Counted from the stretch's first letter, positions 38,168 to 46,970 are shown. The stretch is 64,000 nt of DNA from Streptomyces sp. Tue 6430 (GCA_021568835.1 JAKGSH010000010.1:1240001-1304000); one strand, 5' to 3'. A program made the numbers and translations. Notes: generated by a model not told the origin, from the sequence alone.

Positions 38168-38751
38168 ATGGGGCTGCTGGACATCCTGCTCGGCCGGTCG
38201 AAGCCGGTCGCGCCCGACCTGGACCAGCTGTTCGCGCTGCCGTCGGCGGCGGTGACGCTGGAGGCGGCGGCCGGGTTCACGCCGACCGGGCAGGGCGCGG
38301 TGTGCTTCGCGACGGTCGAGGGGTCGGCGTTCGAGCAGACGCACCGCGAGGTCCAGGACCTGCTGGACGCCGACACCGAGCGCACCGGGCCCCCGGTGCG
38401 GCTGCTGCGGGACGACTACGGCTACTCCTGGCTGGTCTCCTCGCGCACCTCCGGTGAACTCCCGCAGCTGGTCAACGATCTGCACGCGGTGAACAGCGCG
38501 ATGGAGGCCAACGGCTTCGGCCCCCAGTTGCTGTGCTCGCTGGCGGGGTTCGAGGACCGGGACGGGCGGCGGCTGGCGCTGGTGTACCTGTACAAGCGCG
38601 GCTCCTTCTACCCGTTCGCGCCGCTGCCCGGCGGGGGCAGCGGCGCGACAGCTCGCTGGAGCTCCAGGTGCGGGCGGCCCTCGCGAGCGACCTGCGGACC
38701 GAGCAGGACCTCGGCCGCTGGTACCCGCTGTGGGGCGCGCCCGGCCTGTGA
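38168..38751 (+). CDS. pspAB: PspA-associated protein PspAB (one frameshift)
   Basis: The 194-residue corrected protein begins MGLLDILLGRSKPVAPDLDQLF, the PspAB hallmark, and continues through DDYGYSWLV and LVYLYKRGSFYPFAP. One G is missing in the run at 38633-38637. Restoring it gives PGGGQRRDSSLELQV and the natural C-terminus. PspAB is a partner of PspA in actinobacteria whose activity is unknown. It is translationally adjacent to htpX and about 35 kb from pspA-pspAA. Confidence 0.88.
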
Positions 38752-38808
38752 GGGGCGGGCGCCGGCCGGTGAGGGCAGCCCACCGGCCGGTGAAGGGCGC
38801 CGGCCGGT

Positions 38809-38832
38809 GGCGGCCCTCCGCGCAGGGCCGCC
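38809..38832. terminator. Hairpin between pspAB and the convergent small gene
   Basis: A 9-bp perfect stem (38809-38817 with 38824-38832) is preceded by three copies of the motif CCGGCCGGTG. Confidence 0.65.
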
Positions 38833-38841
38833 CTTCGTCTC

Positions 38842-39117
38842 CTACCTGCCGCCGCGCTCGCGGGCGTAGCGGCGCTCCCACTTGGCCTGCTGGTCGCGGC
38901 GCGCCCGGTAGGCCTTGTACGACGTCGGCGCGGGGGCGGAGCCCTGCGCGGAGCCGGCGACCGGGCCGGACGACGACGCTGCCGCCGATGACGAGGACGA
39001 GCCGCGGCCGTGGCGCGCGTACAGGTAGAGGGCGGCGACCGCGGCGAGCCAGTACAGGTGGTTGCCGAATCCCAGGACGACCAGGACGACGGTCCCGGAG
39101 AGAACGACGGTGCCCAT
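38842..39117 (-). CDS. Small membrane protein with Ser-rich linker
   Basis: The 91-residue product starts MGTVVLSGTVVLVVLGFGN with a GAAGGAGG ribosome site. It has two short hydrophobic helices (about 3-35), a Ser/Ala stretch, and a basic C-terminal helix (AYRARRDQQAKWERRYARERGGR, split here as AYRARRDQQAK then WERRYARERGGR). No family known. The charged tail suggests a cytoplasmic contact region. Confidence 0.75.
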   Translation of the reverse strand: MGTVVLSGTVVLVVLGFGNHLYWLAAVAALYLYARHGRGSSSSSAAASSSGPVAGSAQGSAPAPTSYKAYRARRDQQAKWERRYARERGGR

Positions 39118-39374
39118 GGTGTGCCTCCTTCCTGGGCGGGGACGGACGGGTGTGTCGGGTGGTGACGGTGGGGGGCGTCTCCTCAGGGTAAGGAGGCGGT
39201 CACTCGGCGTGCATCCCCTTTTCCCGGCACCTGAGGTCGTGACGAAAAGCGCATCCGCCATCAAGTGGAGGAGGAGCACCTGCGGGAGGCGATCGGGGCG
39301 GCCCGGGCACCGCGGGCGGAGACCGGATCCCCGACGGTGTGACCGCCCGTGGGCGAACGTGAGTGAATGGGCCG

Positions 39375-41081
39375 ATGAGCGAGTTGACCGGCTTCCCCCC
39401 TGGCCCCTTCCGGTCCTTACGGTCCTTCCGTCACGAGCACGGCGGTGAACGTCTCAGCGGTGTGTACGGCGACGGCGGCGCGGGCCCGGCGGCGGCCACC
39501 GCCGTCGTCCTGCACGGGGCCGGCCGCAGCAGCAAGGAACGACTGCTGCCGCTGCTCGGCGAGTTCACGGAGCGGGGCTGCCACGCCCTCGCCCTCGACT
39601 TCTCCGGGCACGGTGAAAGCACCGGCGCGCTGCGGGAGTCGAGCCTGCGGCGGCGCTTCGAGCAGGCCATGGCGGTGATCGACGCGTACGTGCCGGGGAA
39701 CGGGCCGCTGGTGCTCGTGGGGTTCAGCATGGGGGGCCAGACCGTGGCCGACCTCACCGCCCACTACGGGGACCGGGTCGCGGCCCTCGGTCTGTGCGCG
39801 CCCGCGGTGTACGCGGCCGAGGCGTGGGACGTGCCGTTCGGGGACGGCGGGGGTCCCTCCCGGGCGGACGCGGCCGGGAGCGGGGCGGGGCGGTTCAGCG
39901 CGATCATCCGGACGCCGGGGAGCTGGCGGGCGGCGCCCGCGTTCGACGTCCTGCGGGCGTACGGGGGCCGGGCGGTGCTCGCCGTGCCGGGGACCGACGC
40001 GGTGATCCCGGCGGAGGTCACGGAGGCGGTGCAGGACGCGCTGGCCGCCCGTTCCCAGTACACCCGGTTCGAACTGCCGGACGCCGACCACCAGGTGGGT
40101 GCGTGGCTGCGCGATCACCCCGACGACCGGCGGGAGTTCGTCGGTGCCGTCCTCACCGGACTCGGCGAGGACGGCTGGACGGCGACCCGCGCCTGGCTGG
40201 CCGGGCGCCTGCCGGACGGCCGGACGGTCGTCGACTCCCGCCCGCTGCGGGGCGGTTGGAGCTCCCAGATGCGCCGGCTCACCCTGGACGACGGCTCGGG
40301 CCTGGTGCTGCGGACGTTCGTGAAGCCCTTCTTCCGCCGTCACGCGCCGGGGCTGCTGACGCGCGAGGCGGACGTGCTGGGGCTGCTCGCGGGGCAGGAG
40401 GGCGTCCCGGCGGCGCGGCTGCTGGCCGTCGACGCGGCGGGCGAACTGTGCGACCACCCGAGCCTGTTGATGTCGTCGCTGCCCGGCCGGGTGCGGGTCG
40501 ACGAGGAGGACCTGGAACGCCGGCTGGACCTGCTCGCGGCCCAGCTCGTCCGGATCCACGCGGTCAGCCCCGGCGAGCGCCCGCGGACCTACCAGGCCTG
40601 GACGTCCCCGGAGCGGGTCCGCGCACCCGCCGGGGCGGTGTGGGAGCGGGCGGTCGACGTGATCCGCCGCGAACCCCCGGCCCACGAGGGGCGTTTCCTG
40701 CACCGCGACTTCCATCCCGGCAACGTGCTGTTCGAGGGAGCGGACGACGGGCTGCGCGTCAGCGGGGTCGTCGACTGGGTGGAGACTTCCTGGGGCCCCG
40801 CCGACCTGGACGTGGCCCACTGCTCCACGGCACTGGCCCTGCTGCACGGTCCCGCCCACGGCCTCGGCTTCCGGGAGCGCTACGAGGCGCACGGCGGGCA
40901 CGGCCTGGCCGACGGCGCCGACCACCTGTACTGGCGGCTGCTCGACGCCCTGGCCTACTGCCCCGACGCGGCGAAGCTGGCGGGACCGTGGCGCGAGCTG
41001 GGCCGGACCGACCTGACGGCGGAGGTGCTCGGCGGGCGGCTGGAGGCGTACGTGGCGGGGCTGCTGGAGGCCTACGCGTGA
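39375..41081 (+). CDS. Fusion of alpha/beta-hydrolase and aminoglycoside-phosphotransferase-like kinase
   Basis: Residues 1-262 are an alpha/beta-hydrolase with oxyanion motif LHGAGRSS, nucleophile Ser118 in GFSMGG, Asp208 in GTDAVIP and His239 in DADHQ, a complete catalytic triad. Residues about 265-568 are an APH/choline-kinase fold. They have LHRDFHPGN (catalytic Asp445, Asn450) and VVDWVETSWGPADLD (Mg-binding Asp467). No frameshift or stop separates the two, so both activities sit in one chain. GTG at 39363 is an alternative start. The substrate is unknown. A hydrolysis-plus-phosphorylation detoxifier or small-molecule salvage enzyme is possible. Confidence 0.88.
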   Translation: MSELTGFPPGPFRSLRSFRHEHGGERLSGVYGDGGAGPAAATAVVLHGAGRSSKERLLPLLGEFTERGCHALALDFSGHGESTGALRESSLRRRFEQAMAVIDAYVPGNGPLVLVGFSMGGQTVADLTAHYGDRVAALGLCAPAVYAAEAWDVPFGDGGGPSRADAAGSGAGRFSAIIRTPGSWRAAPAFDVLRAYGGRAVLAVPGTDAVIPAEVTEAVQDALAARSQYTRFELPDADHQVGAWLRDHPDDRREFVGAVLTGLGEDGWTATRAWLAGRLPDGRTVVDSRPLRGGWSSQMRRLTLDDGSGLVLRTFVKPFFRRHAPGLLTREADVLGLLAGQEGVPAARLLAVDAAGELCDHPSLLMSSLPGRVRVDEEDLERRLDLLAAQLVRIHAVSPGERPRTYQAWTSPERVRAPAGAVWERAVDVIRREPPAHEGRFLHRDFHPGNVLFEGADDGLRVSGVVDWVETSWGPADLDVAHCSTALALLHGPAHGLGFRERYEAHGGHGLADGADHLYWRLLDALAYCPDAAKLAGPWRELGRTDLTAEVLGGRLEAYVAGLLEAYA

Positions 41082-41088
41082 GGCGCGG

Positions 41089-42429
41089 TCACACTCCGGG
41101 CGCGGCGGGTACGACCCCCGCCGCGATCGCCGCGCGCAGGACCGTGTGGTCGGCGGTGGTCTGGTCGGCGTAGGCGAGGGCGAAGTCGGCCACGGCGTGT
41201 TCGAAGGTGTCGGCGTCTCCGAGGTACCCGGCGATGGCGATGCGGTCGCCGGAGCGGGCGTGCGCGCGGGCCAGGGCCGTGCCGCACAGCCGGGCGTACG
41301 CGGCCAGGTCGGCCGGGGTCATGCCGGCGACGTCGGCGGAGCCCTTCGTGTCGCGCAGCTGCCGCCAGTAGAAGGCGCGCCCCTGCGGCCCGGTCGTCCA
41401 GCCCAGGAAGACGTCGCTCGCCGCCTGCAGGAGCCGCTGGCCGGCGACGACCCGGTGGCCGGGATGGACGTACGCCCCGCCCGGCAGGTGCTCCTCCAGC
41501 ACGGACGGGCGGGCCTCCTTGAGCTGGAGGAACAGCGGGTCGTCGGTGTCGCGGCCGGTGAGCAGGACGACGAAGCAGCGGGTGCCGACGCTGCCGACGC
41601 CGACGACCTTGCGGGCGGCGTCGGCGAAGCGGAAACGGTCGAGGAGCAGGCGGCGCTCCTCGGAGAGGGTGGAGCGGTAGTCGCTGAAGATCTTGCGCAG
41701 GGCCGCGGAGTCGGGGGCGCCGGCCGGTTCGAGCAGCGGCGGATCGTGCACGATGCGGCGGCGGCCGTCGACCACCACGGTCAGCCGGTCGAGGGGCTGG
41801 AGGCCGGTGCGGCGGCGGGCGCGGGTGAGGCTGGCCTCGGCACGCCGGCGGCGGCGGGCGGAGCGGATCAGCGGCAGCAGGCGGTCGGCCTCGATGTGCT
41901 CGTACCAGACGGCGAGTTCACCGAGGCGGGACAGCCGGCGGACGGCGGTGCGGTAGGCGGCGGCGGTCTCCAGGGCGGCCCGGCGGGCCCTGGCCTCGCT
42001 GTGGCCGTTCTCCCGCGCGGCGACGGCGACGGAGGCGGCGAGGCGTTTGACGTCCCACTCGAAGGGGCCGGGGAACGTCTCGTCGAAGTCGTCGAAATCG
42101 AGGACGAGGGCGCGTTCCGGTGAGGCGTACAGGCCGAAGTTGAGCAGGTGCGCGTCACCGCACAGCTGCACGGTCAGCCCCGTGTGCTGTCCGGCGGCCA
42201 GGTCGGCGGTCATCACGGCGGCCGAACCGCGCAGGAAGGCGAACGGCGAGACGGCCATCCGCCCGTACCGGACCGGCAGCAGTTCGCTCAGCCGGTCACG
42301 GTCCTGACGCTCCAGCACGGCGACGGGATCGGGGCGGTCGACGGACGCGAGCCAGTGGGCGTGCGCGGAGCGCGACACGCGCTTGCGGGCGTCCCTGCCG
42401 CGGCGGGCGCGGTCGGCGGGGGTGGTCAT
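41089..42429 (-). CDS. DUF2252 family protein (kinase-like fold)
   Basis: The 446-residue protein begins MTTPADRARRGRDARKRV. DUF2252 motifs seen are MAVSPFAFLRGSA, VQLCGDAHLLNFGLYASPE, LDFDDFDETFPGPFEWDVKRL and VVGVGSVGTRCFVVLL. The GDAHxxNFG and DFDDFD elements resemble the HxD and DxD of APH-type kinases, so phosphotransfer is plausible but unproven. It is convergent with the hydrolase-kinase fusion, eight bases away. Confidence 0.9.
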   Translation of the reverse strand: MTTPADRARRGRDARKRVSRSAHAHWLASVDRPDPVAVLERQDRDRLSELLPVRYGRMAVSPFAFLRGSAAVMTADLAAGQHTGLTVQLCGDAHLLNFGLYASPERALVLDFDDFDETFPGPFEWDVKRLAASVAVAARENGHSEARARRAALETAAAYRTAVRRLSRLGELAVWYEHIEADRLLPLIRSARRRRRAEASLTRARRRTGLQPLDRLTVVVDGRRRIVHDPPLLEPAGAPDSAALRKIFSDYRSTLSEERRLLLDRFRFADAARKVVGVGSVGTRCFVVLLTGRDTDDPLFLQLKEARPSVLEEHLPGGAYVHPGHRVVAGQRLLQAASDVFLGWTTGPQGRAFYWRQLRDTKGSADVAGMTPADLAAYARLCGTALARAHARSGDRIAIAGYLGDADTFEHAVADFALAYADQTTADHTVLRAAIAAGVVPAAPGV

Positions 42430-42619
42430 GTGAGCCGCCTGTGCGTCACGACTGGCCTCCCTGCTCGCGGGCACGCCCACGCGTGCGGAGGGCTGGGCAC
42501 GGGTGCCCACGGCTGCCTGCGGCTGCGTGTGTGTGCGCTTGATCGCAGTGAAGGCCCGGCCGACGCCCTCCGCATGCCGGGTACGGCGAACGGGTGACGC
42601 GGGCCGGGCCGGCGGGCGC

Positions 42620-42667
42620 GGGGAGCGGGGCGGGGAGCGGGGCGGGGAGCGGGGCGGGGAGCGGAGT
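42620..42667. repeat. 12-bp tandem repeat, about four copies
   Basis: GGGGAGCGGGGC is repeated three times, with a fourth degenerate copy, between the DUF2252 gene and the next small gene. No gene is supported in 42430-42729. Confidence 0.85.
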
Positions 42668-42729
42668 CCTTCGGAGGGAAGGGGGTGGGGCGCGCCGGGT
42701 GCCGTGCGGGGCGGCACCCGGCGCCGCCC

Positions 42730-43017
42730 TCACCTGCTGTAGCGCATCAGCGCCCGCACCATGTGGCACGTCGTGTCCGACGGCGGGTGCACGCCGATGA
42801 GCCGGGCCGTGCTGCGGATCTTCTCGTCGCGGGCCTGGCTGGGCAGGTAGACGCCCAGGTCGAGCAGGGCTATGGCGAGGCGCATGGCCTTGAGGCGCCG
42901 GTTGTGCGTGACGTACCAGTCGCGGGGCCGTCCGGGCGGCAGCGGCCGCTTCGCCACGGGGACGTAGGGCAGGTCGAGCTGGACGGGTCGCTTCGTCTCG
43001 AGTGCGGCAGCGGGCAC
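42730..43017 (-). CDS. Conserved small basic protein, function unknown
   Basis: I choose the GTG at 43017 because AGGAGG ends six bases before it. The ATG two codons upstream abuts the ribosome site. The 95-residue product has RPRDWYVTHNRRLKAMRLA, a helical RLAIALLDLGVYLPSQARDEKI stretch (split across the residues quoted here) and a conserved-looking PPSDTTCHMVRALM end. No membrane helix. I recognise it as a Streptomyces conserved protein but not its role. Confidence 0.75.
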   Translation of the reverse strand: MPAAALETKRPVQLDLPYVPVAKRPLPPGRPRDWYVTHNRRLKAMRLAIALLDLGVYLPSQARDEKIRSTARLIGVHPPSDTTCHMVRALMRYSR

Positions 43018-43159
43018 AGGCATCCTCCTGTCGCGGTCAGGGTCCCGGCCGGCACCTCCGGCGGAGCCCTCGAACACTGCTTCTATTCTACTGCCCACCA
43101 CTGACAAACGCCCCTGGCCAGAAGGCTTTTCGGCCCTGTTTCCGGCTACCGTGGCGGTC

Positions 43160-43519
43160 ATGGAGATCTGGATCAACCCCGCCTGTTCCAAGTGCCGCAG
43201 CGCCCTCACCCTCCTCGACGCCGAGGGCGCCGACTACACCGTCCGCCGCTACCTGGAGGACGTGCCGAGCGAGGACGAGATCAGCGCCGTGCTCGACCGC
43301 CTCGGGCTGGAGCCGTGGGACATCACCCGCACCCAGGAGGCCGAGGCCGGGGAGCTGGGGCTGAGGGAGTGGCCGCGGGACGCCGCCGCGCGCGGGCGCT
43401 GGATCGCGGCGCTCGCCGGGCACCCCCGGCTCATCCAGCGCCCGATCATCACCGCCGAGGACGGCACGGCGGTGGTGGCCCGCTCGGACGAGGCCGTACG
43501 GGACGCTCTGTCCCGTTAG
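43160..43519 (+). CDS. ArsC/Spx-like thioredoxin-fold protein
   Basis: The 119-residue protein starts MEIWINPACSKCRSAL with a CxxC at positions 9 and 12. It continues as the ArsC fold (YLEDVPSEDEISAVLDRLG, HPRLIQRPIIT, with the conserved RP). This family includes glutaredoxin-type arsenate reductases and YffB-like proteins. There is no ars operon here, so arsenate reduction is only one option. Confidence 0.88.
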   Translation: MEIWINPACSKCRSALTLLDAEGADYTVRRYLEDVPSEDEISAVLDRLGLEPWDITRTQEAEAGELGLREWPRDAAARGRWIAALAGHPRLIQRPIITAEDGTAVVARSDEAVRDALSR

Positions 43520-43584
43520 TCCGGCTGCGAACGATTCGTCGGGCGGCGGGAGTCGGGGCGGTCACACTGTTACCCTCCGCCGCC

Positions 43585-44532
43585 ATGACCTTCGGTGATC
43601 AAGGATTCCCGTACGGACCACCCGACCCGTACGACCGGTTCGCGGCCGAGCAGCACCGGATCGCGCAGGACCGGCTCGAACAGGACCGGTTGCGCCGGCG
43701 GCGGCGCAACCGGCGGCTCGCGGCCACCGGGACCGGTGTCGTCCTGGCCGCCGCCGTCGCGGCCGGTGCCGTGATGGCGGCGGACGGAAACGGCGGGGCC
43801 GACGGGGCCGGCTCCACCGCCGTTCCCCCGGCGGCCACCGCGACCGGCTCGGGCCCCGCCGTCCCGTCCGTCGACGCGTCCCTGCCCTCCGGCGCCCCGA
43901 GCAGCCTGCCCTCGCTGCTCGCCCGGCCGGTCATCCGGCCGGAGGAGGCGTTCCCGGCGAAGAACGTCCGCGTCCAGGACGGCTCGCGGTACACCCGGGT
44001 CGATCTCGCCACCACCACCGACTGCACCCGCGGCATGTCGGTGGAACTGGCCGAGATGATCGGACAGGGCGAGCCGTGCGCCCGCATGACGGCGGCGCTC
44101 TTCACGGACGCGGACCGGCGCTCGCAGATCACGGTGACCGTGCTGAGCTTCGCCCGCGTCGAGGACGCCACCAGGGTGTTCATGATGACCTCGCTGGATC
44201 CGGTCACCTACCAGGTGGTCTCGCTGGACCCTCCGCCCGAGGCGGGCATGCCGGCGGTGCCGCCGGGTTCGGCCGGGGTGTTCCGGCGGGTGATGACGGT
44301 CCGCTCGGTGGTGTTCGCCAACGGCCAGTGGGGCGACGGCTCCGAGACCGGCGAGGCCGAACTGACCGCCCAGACCGAGGGGTTGCTGCGGCACGTCAAC
44401 CAGACGGTGGTGGACTACGAAGACGGGGAGGCCGGGGGGAACGAGGGGAACGGGGAGGCCGGGGGAACGGCTGAGCGGACCACCGGGGGCGAGCGTCCGC
44501 GTGACGCACGCCACACCGCCTGGCGCCGGTGA
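43585..44532 (+). CDS. Membrane-anchored extracytoplasmic protein, function unknown
   Basis: The 315-residue protein has a short cytoplasmic part (YGPPDPYDRFAAEQHRI, then Arg-rich), one membrane helix near 45-66 (GTGVVLAAAVAAGAVMAA), a Pro/Ser/Ala linker and an outer domain with two cysteines (TTDCTRGM, GEPCARM). Its tail is Gly/Glu-rich. TACCCT at 43571-43576, eight bases before the ATG, suggests a leaderless transcript. No named family. Confidence 0.85.
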   Translation: MTFGDQGFPYGPPDPYDRFAAEQHRIAQDRLEQDRLRRRRRNRRLAATGTGVVLAAAVAAGAVMAADGNGGADGAGSTAVPPAATATGSGPAVPSVDASLPSGAPSSLPSLLARPVIRPEEAFPAKNVRVQDGSRYTRVDLATTTDCTRGMSVELAEMIGQGEPCARMTAALFTDADRRSQITVTVLSFARVEDATRVFMMTSLDPVTYQVVSLDPPPEAGMPAVPPGSAGVFRRVMTVRSVVFANGQWGDGSETGEAELTAQTEGLLRHVNQTVVDYEDGEAGGNEGNGEAGGTAERTTGGERPRDARHTAWRR

Positions 44533-44601
44533 CCGCTGAGCAACCCCGTTCGGTATCTCGTACATAGCGGCGTACGCTCCCCTACCTCTCAGGAGGCGCG
44601 G

Positions 44602-45297
44602 ATGTCGCGCAGGAGAACTCTCGGCACGAAGAAGAAGATCGCGCTGCTGGTGGGCGCCGCGACGGTGGCGGGAGGCGGCGCCTTCGTCATGGCGGCCACC
44701 TCCAACGCCGCGCAGAGCCCGCAGACGGCCGCCGGGTCGACCGTCTGCCAGGGGCTCGCCACCGCCCTCGGCAACAACCAGCGGTTCATCGCCGACCAGC
44801 GGGCGGCCCCGGACGCGCAGTCCGCGGCCCGGATCGCCAACCGGGAAGCGGTCGTCGAGCAGATCAAGGTGCAGCAGAAGGCGTCGGGTTGCGTCGTCGG
44901 GGAATCGGCTCAGGACTCCCAGACGACGCAGCCGGCGCAGAACGGCCGGCAGGGCGGGCAGCAGGGCGGCGGGCAGCAGTCCACCCGGCCCGCCTCGCCG
45001 TCGCAGAGCGCCCCGGCCGGGAACGCCGGTGACGCCGGAGCCGCCTCCGGCCGGCAGGTCTGCAACGGCTCGACCGTCACCCTCTCCGGTGAGGCGGGCG
45101 CCCCGGCCGCGTCCAGCAACCAGTTCCCGCCGGGGACGAAGCTCAAGGTCACCAACCTGGACAACGGCAGGTCCACGACCGTCGAGGTGACCTCGGTCTC
45201 CGGCAGTTGCGCGCTGCTGAACAACGCGGCCTTCGAGCAGGTCCGCGAGCCCGGCAAGTTCCTCATCCGCCGGGCCCTGATCGAGAAGGTGGGGTGA
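44602..45297 (+). CDS. Secreted protein with possible RlpA-like double-psi barrel domain
   Basis: The 231-residue protein starts MSRRRTLGTKKKIALLVG with CAGGAGG upstream. It has a signal or anchor helix (to about 36), a helical region bracketed by cysteines (STVCQGL ... ASGCVVG), a Gln/Gly-rich linker (RQGGQQGGGQQS) and a C-terminal domain with paired cysteines (RQVCNGST, SGSCALLN) and FPPGTKLKVTNLDNG. The last part resembles RlpA/expansin double-psi beta-barrels; this is a moderate guess. The layout is shared with the DUF1996 protein at 51-52.7 kb. Confidence 0.8.
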   Translation: MSRRRTLGTKKKIALLVGAATVAGGGAFVMAATSNAAQSPQTAAGSTVCQGLATALGNNQRFIADQRAAPDAQSAARIANREAVVEQIKVQQKASGCVVGESAQDSQTTQPAQNGRQGGQQGGGQQSTRPASPSQSAPAGNAGDAGAASGRQVCNGSTVTLSGEAGAPAASSNQFPPGTKLKVTNLDNGRSTTVEVTSVSGSCALLNNAAFEQVREPGKFLIRRALIEKVG

Positions 45298-45375
45298 CGT
45301 CCGGAAGAGACGTACGTGTCACCGGTCCCGCTGTCCACGGCCATACGGACAGCGGGGCCGGCACGTCCGGGCCCC

Positions 45376-45452
45376 GCGGCGGCACGGCAGCACGGCTGCG
45401 CGGCGGCACGGCGGCGCGGCGGCACGGCGGCGAGGCGGCACGGCGGCGAGGC
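45376..45452. repeat. GC-rich imperfect tandem repeats upstream of glnII
   Basis: GGCGGCACGGCGGCG-type units of 9 or 18 bp recur about eight times. The repeats account for part of the 45298-45763 gap. No coding gene is supported there. Confidence 0.7.
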
Positions 45453-45625
45453 CGCGCCGTTCCGCTCGCGCACGAGCACACGGAACCCTCCGCGCCCCGC
45501 TCGCATACGAGGCCCTCGCGCCCGCACCGGCGCACCCGCGGCCGTCCCCGCGGTCGCGGCCGCGAACGGCGGCTCGGGGCCGGGCCGTCGCCCTCACACC
45601 GTGAGCCGCGCCACAGCACCACCAG

Positions 45626-45675
45626 GTAACACGGGGTTCACATACGGGCAATGACCGGGAAATCGCCTGTTGACA
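45626..45675 (+). promoter_or_regulatory. Two GlnR boxes and -35 upstream of glnII
   Basis: Box a GTAAC-ACGGGG-TTCAC (45626-45641) and box b GCAAT-GACCGG-GAAAT (45648-45663) start 22 bp apart. They keep the AC-n9-AC or GAAA core of GlnR sites. TTGACA at 45670-45675 is a candidate -35. The -10 is not clear. Confidence 0.8.
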
Positions 45676-45763
45676 GGCTGCCCGGCATCGAGAGCGGCGC
45701 CCCAGTGCCGCAGCGCCGCAGCACCCGCACGTGCGTCTGACCCACCCCCGAAGGAAGTGGCCC

Positions 45764-46795
45764 GTGACCTTCAAGGCTGAGTACATCTGGATCGACGGCA
45801 CCCAGCCGACCGCCAAGCTCCGCTCCAAGACCAGGATCATCACGGGTGGGCCCGTGGGTCTGGACGCGCTGCCGATCTGGGGCTTCGACGGGTCGTCCAC
45901 GAGCCAGGCCGAGGGCCACGCCTCGGACCGCGTCCTCAAGCCGGTCTTCACCTGCCCCGACCCGGTCCGCGGCGGCGACGACATCCTCGTGCTGTGCGAG
46001 GTCCTCGACATCGACATGACGCCGCACGAGTCGAACACCCGTGCCGCGCTGGCCGAGGTCGCCGAGAAGTTCGCCGCGCAGGAGCCGATCTTCGGCATCG
46101 AGCAGGAGTACACCTTCTTCCAGGACGGTTACCCGCTCGGCTTCCCCAAGGGCGGCTTCCCGGCCCCGCAGGGCGGCTACTACTGCGGTGTCGGCGCCGA
46201 CGAGATCTTCGGCCGTGACGTCGTCGAGGCGCACCTGGACAACTGCCTGAAGGCGGGCCTGGGCATCTCCGGCATCAACGCCGAGGTCATGCCCGGCCAG
46301 TGGGAGTTCCAGGTCGGCCCGCTCTCCCCGCTGGAGGTCTCCGACCAGCTGTGGGTGGCCCGCTGGCTGCTCTACCGCACCGCCGAGGACTTCGGCATCT
46401 CCGCCACCCTCGACCCCAAGCCGGTCAAGGGCGACTGGAACGGCGCCGGTGCGCACACCAACTTCTCCACCAAGGCGATGCGCGAGACGTACGAGGCGAT
46501 CATCACCGCGTGCGAGTCGCTCGGTGAGGGCTCCAAGCCCCTCGACCACGTCAAGAACTACGGCGCCGGCATCGACGACCGCCTGACCGGTCTGCACGAG
46601 ACCGCCCCGTGGAACGAGTACTCCTACGGCGTCTCCGACCGCGGCGCCTCGGTCCGCATCCCGTGGCAGGTCGAGAAGGACGGCAAGGGGTACATCGAGG
46701 ACCGCCGCCCGAACGCCAACGTGGACCCGTACCTGGTGACCCGCCTGATCGTGGACACCTGCTGCTCCGCGCTGGAGAAGGCCGGCCAGGTCTGA
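45764..46795 (+). CDS. glnII: Type II (eukaryotic-like) glutamine synthetase
   Basis: The 343-residue protein starts at GTG 45764 (TFKAEYIWIDGTQPT) after GAAGGAAG. GSII motifs are LPIWGFDGSSTSQAEG, GIEQEYTFF, MPGQWEFQVGP, NGAGAHTNFSTKAMR and GVSDRGASVRIP. It lacks the GSI adenylylation loop, so it should not be controlled by GlnE. GlnR-type boxes suggest nitrogen control. Hairpins follow it. Confidence 0.97.
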   Translation: MTFKAEYIWIDGTQPTAKLRSKTRIITGGPVGLDALPIWGFDGSSTSQAEGHASDRVLKPVFTCPDPVRGGDDILVLCEVLDIDMTPHESNTRAALAEVAEKFAAQEPIFGIEQEYTFFQDGYPLGFPKGGFPAPQGGYYCGVGADEIFGRDVVEAHLDNCLKAGLGISGINAEVMPGQWEFQVGPLSPLEVSDQLWVARWLLYRTAEDFGISATLDPKPVKGDWNGAGAHTNFSTKAMRETYEAIITACESLGEGSKPLDHVKNYGAGIDDRLTGLHETAPWNEYSYGVSDRGASVRIPWQVEKDGKGYIEDRRPNANVDPYLVTRLIVDTCCSALEKAGQV

Positions 46796-46814
46796 TCCCG
46801 CACTCCTGACGGAA

Positions 46815-46842
46815 CCGGATCCGGGGGCTCCCCCGGATCCGG
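46815..46842. terminator. First hairpin after glnII
   Basis: 13-bp arms CCGGATCCGGGGG/CCCCCGGATCCGG with a 2-nt gap lie 20 bases after the stop. Confidence 0.75.
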
Positions 46843-46860
46843 CCCCGCAGTCCACCCGGA

Positions 46861-46891
46861 AGGGGCGCCCGCCGACTCGGCGGGCGCCCCT
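46861..46891. terminator. Second hairpin after glnII
   Basis: 15-bp perfect arms (46861-46875 with 46877-46891) have one central base. Two stacked hairpins make a strong stop before the next, leaderless, ORF. Confidence 0.8.
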
Positions 46892-46970
46892 CGTCCGTTT
46901 CCGGCCAGGAACGCGTCCGAGCAGTGAGAGGAGTCTGCTGTCCGGGGCCGGTGTCTGCTTCAATGAACCC

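Noticed and set aside
42594..42800. Open frame with repeated GAGSGAGSG residues
   Set aside because: It is produced by a 12-bp GC repeat in an intergenic region, antisense to a better-supported gene end.
45376..45452. CRISPR-like or mobile repeat upstream of glnII
   Set aside because: The units are short, adjacent and without unique spacers, so it is a simple GC tandem repeat.
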